Shown here one piece after another: positions 11,709 to 22,124 of a stretch of DNA of 64,000 bases (positions are counted from its first letter, which is position 1; each line of letters begins with the position of its first letter). Both the position numbers and the translations under genes were made by a program. The notes under the pieces are model-generated. The model ran no database searches, was not told the origin of the DNA, and saw only the letters and a list, made by a program, of their open reading frames with translations. Source of the DNA: Lucifuga dentata (taxonomy: Eukaryota > Chordata > Actinopteri > Ophidiiformes > Bythitidae); assembly GCA_014773175.1 (NCBI GenBank), contig VXCM01001414.1, positions 77,194-141,193 on the forward strand, given 5' to 3'.

Positions 11709-12410
11709 CATTTTAGCAACGCTCAGTTTTGAGCCGACGGAACGAGGCGGGGGGACGCCGAATTTAGCCATTACACCTAAAGTCATCAAACCAACTCAGT
11801 TTTCATCGTAAACCTCTTATCTGATAGCAAACCGTCCTCCTCCTAAACCCTGTTTTCCACCAGCAGCCATTTTAGTGGTTTTCCAGGCACAGCCGTGTGA
11901 AATGCCACATTGATGAGGGCAGGTAACATGCCTTGTTTAATCAGCATCTATGAGGGAAGGTCATTTTGGTTTTCTGAGACTAGTATTTGTACAATCCAGT
12001 TCATCTTAGATTAGACTTAAACTGAAATACAGCATTAGATGGCAGCAAGATTCTGGTTTAGACAGCTTCGGAAAATGTTCTACTTTGTTTTTCCCAGGAA
12101 CAACTGTAAATAAACTGGTACCTGTACTACCTTTTGGCGCTGTAATAGGAGTACAAATTTTTTTCTTTGTCTTATTTATAACCTCAAAGGACAAAGGAGT
12201 GTAATTAATTTTATGCATCACTGTATATCAGTGATATCCCTTTATTTGTGTGATTATTGTCTTTTTATATTTAATTGTTGCTTGAAAACATATTTTGTTT
12301 CTAATAGATGTGGTTAATATTTACTTTTACCTACTGTGCTGTGCAGCACAGTAGGTAAACACTACACATTACATTACACTTGAAATCTGCATTGAAATAA
12401 AGACTGAAGA
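11709..12410 (+). other. ebag9: ebag9 3' UTR with polyadenylation signals
   Basis: The sequence runs from the stop at 11706-11708 to AATAAA at 12396-12401. An earlier AATAAA lies at 12108-12113. A strong 34-nt hairpin occupies 12326-12359. Confidence 0.7.
12326..12359 (+). other. Perfect 16-bp-stem hairpin in ebag9 3' UTR
   Basis: TTTACCTACTGTGCTG is followed after two bases by its exact reverse complement. The hairpin lies 37 bp upstream of the distal AATAAA. Confidence 0.8.
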
Positions 12411-13807
12411 TTTTCAACACGGAAGCTGAAAAATGGCCCCAAACGCTTCAGAATCTGGCCCTATGGTAAACGTTAGCTTGGGTTCCTATGGTAATCTCAT
12501 GGCTACTGATGTACCATTGTCCTCCTTTGTCAGTCCTATCAACAAGTTTAATCACTGCACAGGCTTTTTTGGGGGGAAAGGGTGGATTGCTATCACAATA
12601 TCTCAGATTAATTTTCTAGGCAGATAAGAGAATGAAAACAAAATCTCACTAAGAACGGGAAGCTTACATCAGAATCAGATTTTGGCTGAGTATATTTCTA
12701 ATAAAATTACTGGTCACTGAAAGATTGGTGGCAACACTCATCACACAAGCTGTTGTCATGGAAACATCAGCAGATGGGGAAAAGGCTGAGCTGAAATGTG
12801 CATAAATGATATGTATTGGTTTATGACTTCTGAGAGATGCTAAGGGGAGATGAGTGAGGCTACGTTTTATACTGAATGTTACAGATAGCAAGCAGAGTGA
12901 TGCTTGTATAATAAAGCTAATTAAGAGTAAAATTAAAGCAGATTTTACATAAGGGAATTCAGCAAATTGTCAAGGATTTGTGTTTTCGTTGGAAATCATT
13001 TTGCCAACTTTGATCATTTTGGAAAAAAAAAACCCTGCATGTTCTGATTTGTCAACAAATATTATGGTTTTATGCACATTTAATTTCTCCAAAAATAAAT
13101 CCCTTCAACCTTTTTTCCATCGATAAGTGTAACCTTGGGTTATAACTTCTGTCATGATTGAGCACCTCTGATGACTTACACTTAAAATGATGATTCCACA
13201 AGCTCAATCCAAAAGGTTTGGGATATGTACACCTGCTGTATTAGTTCTACACAGGTTTTTAATAAAAGGATTTTATTCATACCTCCATGACTCATCTGAA
13301 TGTGTAATTAAAAAAACAATCTAAACCTGTTTATTTTTAGACTCCATATCATTGCATGAGTATATGGCTCTGTAACATGTTTGTACTTTTTTTCATATCA
13401 CACAATTTTAATGCCTAAAACTAGACAGTGACCTTGAACCGGATGGTTGTCGTCATTCTTATACTACTATAAATAGTGTCAATCCCATCTGTCTGAAGCT
13501 GACCCACTTTCAAAAATGGAAATGTTCTTCCTTTGTGTTTTGTCAGGACAGCGAGTTAAACACACTTACCTAACAAGCCTGGTTTGGCTCTCTGCTAGTT
13601 TGACTTTTACTACATCACTGTCCACTTATTTTAATCTACAGCCCACTATAGCTGGAGTGTGGAGATTACAGCATCTCTGATGACTCAGTTATCTGTGATG
13701 CTTTAATGAACTAGAAGGTCGTGGTTATGCAATATGGGATCTAGAGCTCCATGTGGCAGAGTGGGAAATGTCTCTTAGCTTGTTCATTTGAATTAATCAG
13801 CTTTGTC
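12411..13807. other. Intergenic, ebag9-sybu
   Basis: AT-rich sequence without convincing coding potential. The longest open frames here have no family resemblance. No clear repeat was recognised before the MITE at 13812. Confidence 0.5.
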
Positions 13808-13811
13808 TTAA

Positions 13812-14457
13812 AGGACCATACCGGCCATTTTGCATGTTTGAGCCTAATATATTAAATTTTCATACACGTAAGGTTACTGACAATTATTTCCCAAAGAATA
13901 AAACCGTATTTCAGCTTTCCTGATATTTTGCAAAACATCTTAATCTTTCAAAATCAAATATTCAAGTGATACACCCACCTTAAAAATCCATGTTTCTCCT
14001 GCTAATACTTACACAGCCTTATGAAGTCACGGTCATTAAATTTTTCAATAAACACAGGTCTTCTTTTGGGACTATATTCCCTAGCAGAGACATACATTCA
14101 CTCTGCGCTTTTTATTGCGCTTAAACGCTAAAATTATGAAACTTTGAAAAAACNGAGACATACATTCACTCTGCGCTTTTTATTGCGCTTAAACGCTAAA
14201 ATTATGAAACTTTGAAAAAACCTGAATATGTCTTATTCACGTTGATGGAATCAAGAACATTTCAAGTATCAACAAGTTGATTTTAATAGCGTACCAGAAT
14301 GAACTGAAACCAATGATGGTCTGGAAGGTAGGAAAACTTTTTTTTTTTTTAATTCACCGTTCCAGTAGCATGCTTTGGGAAATGATTGTGAGTAATGCTA
14401 CATGTATGAAAATTGAATATATTAGACTCAAGCATGCAAAATGGATGGTATGGTCCT
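13812..14457. mobile_element. TTAA-flanked foldback MITE, copy 1
   Basis: The element begins AGGACCATACC and ends GGTATGGTCCT. The outer 90 bp or so at each end are near-perfect inverted repeats, including TTTGCATG and AATATATTA blocks. TTAA flanks both sides (13808-13811 and 14458-14461), the target duplication typical of piggyBac-type transposition. About 68 bp of its length is an artefactual duplication around the N at 14154. It has no coding capacity. Related copies are at 29399 and 46143. Confidence 0.82.
14087..14221. other. Assembly artefact: 67-bp duplication around N at 14154
   Basis: Bases 14087-14153 are repeated exactly at 14155-14221 with one N between them, as expected from two overlapping contigs placed end to end. 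Confidence 0.85.
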
Positions 14458-14539
14458 TTAATGGTTTTGTGAACATGGGTAGATGTTATGTCACAAATGA
14501 AGAAAACCCTTAGTGTGACTGGGCAGACATACAGCGACT

Positions 14540-15472
14540 GTGGCACTGACCCAGTTTTTATTGGTGTACGAGCGCAAGCGGCTTTTTACAGCTTCAGAGA
14601 GCCTTGTAAAGTGCATTTATGTTGTCTGAACCATAACCCAAAGGAGATCTGAAAATACAGCCTGAGAAAGCTTTTACATAACATGCACCATCATGAGAAT
14701 ACCGGTCGGTTGCACTGGGATTCAGACGTGATATTCTCCTTTTTATTAATTTATGTGAACATAATGTGCAAATGAATAAATGAATGGTCATTAGAAAACT
14801 TTGTGTGTCTGATCACAAAAGTCGGAGTCAAAAGTGCTGTCAGTTTTATCATGCTTTAATAAACATACAACATTTCATGTAAACCACCAGTATTGCACAT
14901 AGCTCAGGCACATTACAAGTGTCAATTGCTTTGAAGCGTGAATGTATTTCTATGAACAATACACGGCTGAACTAAATAAAGCTCTACTCCCAGGGAGGGA
15001 AAAATATATACTTCTTCACAAAACAACAGTAAATTCACATTAAAGCTTTGGCTGAAGGTTTAAGGTTTCTTTCTGAGAAATAACTCAAACAGCTGAAATT
15101 TCAGAATCCATCAAACTTAAACATTTAATCTTTCGCCTCCTAAAATCTCATACATCTGAGCATCAAGACTCTTTAACACAACAACTAAGGACAACACAGG
15201 ACAATAATAACACAAAACCATCTACTCAGATGACCAGCATATACACAAATAAATAAATACTTAAATAACCCCTTTTATAAATAATCCCTCTTATGTCACC
15301 ATTTCGCTTCACCTCATGGCAACTGTACAGTGCAAACCAACAGCGTGGGAATCAAAACAACTGCATTGATTTCATTAAGTGTTGAAAAAATTAATCTCAC
15401 AAATACTTTCAAAAAAAGATGCTGAAGTGCTTTTAGTTCAACGTTAGGCGTGTGCATGCGGGTTAAAAGCCA
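14540..15472 (-). other. sybu: sybu 3' UTR (extent uncertain)
   Basis: The sequence lies downstream of the sybu stop at 15473-15475. Minus-strand AATAAA signals appear at 14747-14742 and 14562-14557. Which one is used cannot be told from sequence. Confidence 0.45.
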
Positions 15473-18400
15473 TTATGCGTTTGGCCGGTGAGTGACATGA
15501 CGAAGAGAGTGCAATCCCACAATGCAGCAGCCCCTGATAAGAGCAGCAATGTTGTACACTGGAGCGCTTCCATCCGCACCGTGCCGCGAGTACAGCCAGG
15601 CCACCGTAGGTAACACAGGAGCTGNCTGGAGCGCTTCCATCCGCACCGTGCCGCGAGTACAGCCAGGCCACCGTAGGTAACACAGGAGCTGCCACGGCGA
15701 CCAGATCGACCAGGAAGTTATTGCTCCAGTAGCGCTTCCCCACTGCATCCAATCCTGGTGACGTGCAAGGCTCCTCCTCGCCGATATTGAAGTTCAGCTC
15801 CTCCATGAACCGTCGGCTCTCTGAAGGCTCTGAGCAGCACATCCCCGAATCGGTGAATGTGTCAGGGCTCTCTGAAGGAGCAGGGCTGGGCATGCTGGGT
15901 AGGGTAGGTGTTGAGTCAGTTAGGTTGGTGGTGATGGAGGAGGTGGTAGTGGATGTGGGCAGGTTTTGGAGGTCCAGGAGGCTGTCAGAGGCAGGGAGAG
16001 ATGCTTCCCCTGCTGTTCCTCCGTGGAGCTTCAGCAGCTGAAGGAGCAGAGCCTGAAGGTCTGGAGACATGCACATCATGCCGGTCTGGACCTCCTTATC
16101 TTCTGTGCTGGGCTGCTCTGACGGGGATGGCGAGCTGGAGGACATGATGACAGCGGTGGAAATGGCATCTGATGAACTTGGTGGTGCTGTGGCAGATTTA
16201 ACAAGCAGCTGTCCCTCTTCAAACGCTGCAGACACCTCAGGCTCTGCTCCTGCCTTCAGCTTACTGCTTGAGTCCTGACTGAAATCCACCACGGTGGACA
16301 TTAAAACCTGCTCCAAAATGTCCGCCCTGTTGGCCATCTCATCGTTCACAAGCAGCCCACTGTCTGCCATCTCCTCCACCGCCTGGTCCTCAAGCTCCAG
16401 TCCTCCCTCTTCCTCCCCCTCCATCTTCTTCCCACCGTCATCGGGACTGTCACAGAGGAAGTCCAAGGTGGGTTCATCTTGGAGATTGGCACCGTTCTGG
16501 GCAAGCTCCATGCTGTGCAGCAGGGACTCCAACTTCCTGTTCTGGATGTTAATGTCAATGAAGTACTTCTGTATGCCCTTGTCCTTTTCCATCAGGCTGC
16601 TCTTCATGGTTTCCACCACCTGACGCAGCTGCTTGATCTCTTTGCGAGCCTCTTTGAGAGACAGCTGAGCCTCCACACGGTGACACTCCTCCTCGATCCA
16701 GTCCTCCCTCATCCTGCCCAGCTGGGATTTAAGCTCCTCAATCTCACTCTCTCTGATAAGAGGGAAGAAAAGTTCCAGTTATTTAACAAAAGAAGGCAGT
16801 GCAGAGAAATCTCCAAGATGCACTTGTTGTCGTCACATTCTGTACAGTTCTAGTTAACTGCATCATGTGATTGTGTAATAGTATTTTCCAAGTGGATTCA
16901 CACTTCAGGTTATATCATCATCAACGCATTACATCACAACTACAATGTTACACCCAAAGTCCTAAAAACTACAGCTACAATCACAGGATCTACTTCATTG
17001 CTAATGCTGCGTTCGACAGACCTCGGAAATCAGATTTTTCCCAGTTGGAAGCTTCAACTTCCAACCTCAAACCGTTCCAGCCAAATGTAATGAAAAAAGC
17101 ATAGCAGAATACCAATAAAAACTGTTAAATTAATTAAACTTCATAATAAATGCTAACTACAGTAAAGTGAGATTACAGGACTGTTTGGTTGTGTTGTTTT
17201 ACAGTGATCAGTGTCAATCACAGTGGGTATTAAACTTTGTGCAGAGAAGTAATATTATGAAATTATTTACACTTACGTATCAACAGCAAACAGGTATTAT
17301 ACAAAATAGATACTTATCTTGGCGATATATTCTGATCTTTTACTTTCAATTTCACGCAAGAAAAAATACTTTATTCGCCTTTTAGCTGATCATTCCCATT
17401 CACAAAGCTCGCTTCCACGGCGCTGCCATGTAGACTGACGTCATACTCGGTAAATCGGGGTAGATCAGTTTGGTTCTAGTTTCCCAGCTGGAGCTCCGAT
17501 TTCAAGTGCCGTTCCAACGCATTTTTCCAAGTAAGAATTCGGAAAAATCTGAGTTCTGAGGTCTGTCGAATGCAGCATAAATCTCAACTAACCTGTCATG
17601 AACTCTACTCTCAGACTCCATCAGTTTGGTCTTCAGATGTCGGATGGCCACTTCCTTCTGCTGCAGAGGGGTGAGGTACTGCTCTGGGTTTGGGGGTCTG
17701 ATACCATGATTGTCGCCACACAAGTGGTAACGGCCAAGATGTGTTCTTCTGGTGAGAAGAGAGATGAAATCATCATGGTGAGAAGCTAAATTGACTTCTT
17801 ATAGGAACCAACATGATCCATCAGCTACCCACTTTGGAGCAACAGCAGAAAACAGGCAATTTAGTGAGAAATGTAAAAACCCCTCCCTGCAGAAGGTTTT
17901 TACTCAGCAGTCTGGCTATCAGGAGAGTGCTGTCAGAGCAGATGCTCTCTGAAGCCTGGAATTACCGTCTGACACAGTGTTAATGGCTTGCAAACTCGAG
18001 ACAAAACCTTAAAACGCCGGGTTATCTCAATGCTAGGACAGTCAGCAAGGAAAGAAACATCTGGTTGCATTAACATTTGAATGCCCTCTGCATGTTCCAC
18101 AAAGCCACGCGATCAGCATCAGAACAATTCACGTTTTTCAGTCGGGAATACACGGGTGGATTTGGCCAATATGCAAAGCAGCAAGCCCCTCTCTTCAACA
18201 CAATATCCTAGCAACCTGGGATACTCGAGGCTTTGATGCGAGTGTTCTGCATCCCTGCCAGAAATAGAAACAACGCAGCAGAAGGTAGCTCATGAGGGAA
18301 AGATGGCACATGACACCCAGCCAGGCAGAGGGGAGCTCACAGAGGGATGAAAATACCTTCAAGTAACGAACGTGGAGGTTATAATGCATTTGTGGATGCT

Positions 18401-21400
18401 GTAAACAGATGATAAAAAGGGCAGAATTTGCTGCTGCATAAAGATAAGTCAAAAGAGTTGGATGTTTGTTATTTTTACACTGCTGAAAGGGAAGTTTTTG
18501 GTTTAACCTTAGGCAGAGCTGAGCTGCCTTAGAAACAAAGCCTATGAAATGATCATTCTGCCAGAAGGTAAGAAGGAGCATTAAGCTGCCAAAAATGCCT
18601 CAGTCCTTGTTCATACACCGATTCTGTTATGCTGGAATATTCTGGATTGTATTTTCTCCTTCAAACAGGGTGTATGCACGAGTCAGCAGGGTCTGGGTAC
18701 CAAATTCAGACATTTGCTTTATTAAATCTTCATTAATCCCAACCACAGCCCAATCCTAAAGTAATCCCAGTCAACTGTGAGACAGGAAATGATAATAGTC
18801 TGAGTTTAATCCAACCACCCGCTCACTGATGTCACACTGCAAATCTCTCAATCTCCAAAATACAGTATAAATTACAGTTCAAATGGAGAGCTTAGGTGAG
18901 GAGCTTGGTTTTAGCATAAAATCAGTGGGAGGGTTCCAGAAAGACATTAGATGGATGTAGTACTGCTCATGTTTTTTCCCTCTTCTTCAACTTTAAAACA
19001 CTTGATTGATATCTATCATATGATATTTTATTTGACCTGGCTTTCATATGATATTTTATTTGACCTTTAAGCCATGTTTGGTACCTAGAGGTGGGGCTGG
19101 AGCTGCTGCTGCTGCAGTTAGCTGAGGAGGCGGTGGCTCTGAGAGGAGTCCTGTACGGAGCGTAGAGCTCTGCATCGCGGTTGGCTGTAGCGCTCCCAGC
19201 TGGTTTGAATACTGGGAGGGACCTGATGCCACGACTTAATTAAAAAATATATATAAATGCATAAAACAACTTGTAGATATATGTACATCTGAGTAAGATA
19301 CGCTGATGTTTTTATACTAGTTCTCAAATATTCTTTTGTTAGAATAGATCCACACTAGTACCTGTGTGAAGGAGCTTTCTTCCCTGCGGAATTGGAAGTG
19401 AGGCTCTCTCTGGCCTTTAGGCTTCCTGTGCTGCTGGAGGAGCTGAAGTCAGCCTCGCTACCTGCAGAAAGAGGCATCAGTGTGTTCAGGCTGGCAGACG
19501 TCGGCATTAAACCCTTAGAATAAAACTCACATGAATGCACATGCTCTGATCATGTGCTTTTATGAGCTCACATAGCGTTTATGTCCTTCACACTGCAGCT
19601 TGATCAGCAGTGCAAAGTGTTCTTCTTTTCACAACACTATGCACTGCTGATCAATATAATAAGCACCTTCTATGATCCCATCCTGCCTTGTTAGGATCAA
19701 ATGGGACTATCATGTTGCAGCTTTCTAAATGGGACCAACCGGATAGCTGAGCCTCAAACATATACCTCTCATACAGCAGCTGTTAGATGACGACTCCCCA
19801 CAGTCTATACCCTTTGTTAGACTCAGATAAGCCACTTCATGTGTGAACAAATGCATAATTAGCCAATGAAATCAAGTCATTGCAGGCAAACATTTGCACA
19901 GGAATGATCAGAACATCACATCTGAAATAAGCTGCAAAAACAACGCAGACTAATAGGAGATAATGCACTCTGCTCCATTATTGCAGCACAGACACAATTT
20001 CTCAGCAGAATGCTGAAGCATGGAACATTAGCCTCCTTAATTGCTTGCACGGACTCACATACCTGAGTAGCACCTCTTGCCACCAAACAAAACCATACTA
20101 ATGTGCACACTGGTGACCGTGATAAATTAAAAGTTCAAAACTAAGTGATCCTGCACCATGTGTTGAGACTGAGCATCTGTGCACATTCAGCTGGTGTAGT
20201 GAACTCCTGCTAATCAGCCTAATTGGTGAAACTCCTGAACATTTCTTTTAACCAATCAGCTTTCTTCCTCTTTTTGACTCACGATGAAGCACCTTTTTGT
20301 TTCATTGGAGCAGATTTAAAGAGAGGAGGGTAATTTGATTCAGGGATAAACACTGAAGTGCAGTATTTTTGATATGTTAACACAGCAGAGATGCAAGTAT
20401 TTATTGTCTTCTTCACCCAGCAGCTGTTTGTTTAGCTGAATATGTCAGGGAATCTGCTCGCTGCTGACATCTAACAAATACAGAGTTATTGTACTTTGGC
20501 CTTCAGGGAGTCATTGGCATGCAGAGCACACATGCATGTGCTGCACATTAATCTGTCCAAGTTCAATCTATGTACAGTCAATGTACACAAATCCAGATTC
20601 TTCATATACAGTATGAAATCAGACCTATAGGCAAAGATGCTTTTCCTTTCCTCCTTATCACGCTTTGTCATATGTTCATTTATTCCACTGAATCTCTTGA
20701 CCATTATCCAAATCTAAAGTGTAAAATACAACATATAAACAAAATTTCCATCCTTTGGCATTTAAATTGAGAGGTTTGGTGCAAATTTGGAACAAAAATG
20801 AGATTGCAAAGGTTGTTGTTGTCATGTGATGATTTAAAATCAGCACACATGTATTCTTGTTTACCTCTGTGTTTCATGGCAGACCTCAACTCCCTCTTGT
20901 GCCTCGGTGCTGTTCGTGGTTCGGCGTTTGTCTCTGCCATCACCCTCACCCTCTTCACTTTGGTCTTGCATTCGGGGAGTACCGGCGAACTGTGGGTGCT
21001 CTGCTCTGAGCCTGACAGGGTTTTGGAGGGGGACACAGACTGACTAGTGGGGCAGCCGGTGTCATCTATTGTAGACAGGCACACAGTACAGACAGTACAG
21101 GCAGGACTACAGGCAGGGCAGGCAGCAAACACAAGCATCAGTCAAAAGCTCAAGGTTCAGCTGGATGTTATCACAGAGATAACACAGTAACTTTAACACT
21201 GGCTTTTTCACCGTGGCATCACTTTCTTGGGTAGGTGTGAGGTGGCTGGAGCTGTTTGTTGTGTTGTGTAGCTAATGGTGCACACAAACATGCGTAGACT
21301 CAAACACACAAGGATTTCTTGCAGTGTAAAATGTAATCTGTGGCTTTTTTCTTTTGCATTAAAGTGATACATTGCAGTTCAGCATGCAATGGTGAAAAAT

Positions 21401-22102
21401 AAAGCCAATTACTGTTTTAAATTCAGACTGGAGTTGAATTTGCTTTTTGCTTATAAGTCATTTCTATTTGAGCTGGGAGCCAAGAGCCCTTCCAGCTGAC
21501 AGTTTATAGAAAAGATTTATTAATAAAACTTTTTTTTTTTTTTAAATTGGAATTCCAGATTAATATGGCTCTCAGGCAAGTTTTAGACCAAACAAAAAAA
21601 AAACAAAAAACAAACAAAAACATAAACAAAATCAACTTCCTTTGCCTTTTATTGTGAACACAGCCATCTTACCAGAGCAAAAGCTATTGGTGCTGATGGT
21701 TCTTTTGGAGTGGTCTGAGCTCATGTCGCACTCCTTCCCCTCCTCCTCTGAAAAAGGTGAGTCAGACGTCGGCGATCCTTTCTCTTTGGGTCGGAAAGGA
21801 TGGAGGACCAGGCGTGGGATGCGGCTGCGGGGGCTTCCTTTCTCCTGTGACTTCTTTTCCTGTTCAAAGCAACATCTGTCAACATCTGCAGACAGATGTA
21901 GCATAGAGAAAACCTACCTAGACTTATCTTCTGCTCTGGATTCTGAAACCAGAGATTAACCAACTCTTAGTCTAACATACATCTAAAGTCAATAGTCTTT
22001 ATTGCCATCACATTACATCTGTCTTATGCATTGTATTACCATCTTGAATAGCCACTCATATTTGTTAATTAGACTCACCGCATACTCTTGGAATGGTCCC
22101 AT
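15473..22102 (-). CDS. sybu: Syntabulin (SYBU; zebrafish tokkaebi), complete
   Basis: Syntabulin links kinesin-1 (KIF5B) to syntaxin-1 vesicles and mitochondria. In zebrafish the maternal gene (tokkaebi) is needed to move dorsal determinants. Coding exons in gene order are 22102-22079, 21859-21673, 21065-20865, 19461-19362, 19222-19085, 17748-17593 and 16752-15473. Removing a 67-bp assembly duplication gives about 672 aa, against 663 in human. The protein starts MGPFQEYA, close to human MGPL. It carries a Ser-rich N-terminus (RIPRLVLHP, KRTISTNSFCSDDTGCP, GSEADFSSSSSTGS). The kinesin/syntaxin-binding coiled coil follows (GIRPPNPEQYLTPLQQKEVA, MREDWIEEECHRVEAQL, YFIDINIQNRKLESLL). A Ser/Thr/Glu-rich linker leads to the C-terminal membrane anchor (RYWSNNFLVDLVAVAAPVLP, YNIAALIRGCCIVGLHSLR). 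All introns are GT-AG with matching phases. Confidence 0.97.
15559..15691. other. Assembly artefact: 66-bp duplication around N at 15625, inside last sybu exon
   Basis: Bases 15559-15624 are repeated exactly at 15626-15691. The 67-base excess shifts the frame in the membrane-anchor segment. With one copy ignored the frame runs straight to the stop at 15473, with the expected C-terminal residues. Confidence 0.93.
17005..17577. mobile_element. Harbinger-like MITE in sybu intron, 573 bp
   Basis: Terminal inverted repeats of about 37 bp begin TGCTGCGTTCGACAGACCTC and end with the complement carrying a few mismatches. Both sides are flanked by TAA (17002-17004 and 17578-17580), the 3-bp TWA target typical of PIF/Harbinger elements. 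It has no transposase, and it ends only 16 bp from the sybu exon at 17593. Confidence 0.72.
19017..19066. repeat. Short tandem duplication, 22 bp x 2
   Basis: CATATGATATTTTATTTGAC plus CT occurs at 19017-19038 and again at 19045-19066. It lies just downstream, in gene orientation, of the sybu exon 19222-19085. Confidence 0.85.
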
Positions 22103-22124
22103 TGTGCTTCACGCAGTGTTTTCC
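20865..22124 (-). CDS. sybu: sybu N-terminal exons including start exon
   Basis: The start exon spans 22124-22079, with acceptor CTAGCAG above 22124, so a non-coding exon must lie further upstream. Its ATG at 22102-22100 opens MGPFQEYA. Exon 21859-21673 adds SRIPRLVLHP and SFCS. Exon 21065-20865 adds DDTGCPTSQSVSPSKT. The phases join without stops. Confidence 0.92.

Noticed and set aside
16294..16853. Plus-strand open frames across the last sybu exon
   Set aside because: They are antisense shadows of the conserved sybu coding sequence on the minus strand.
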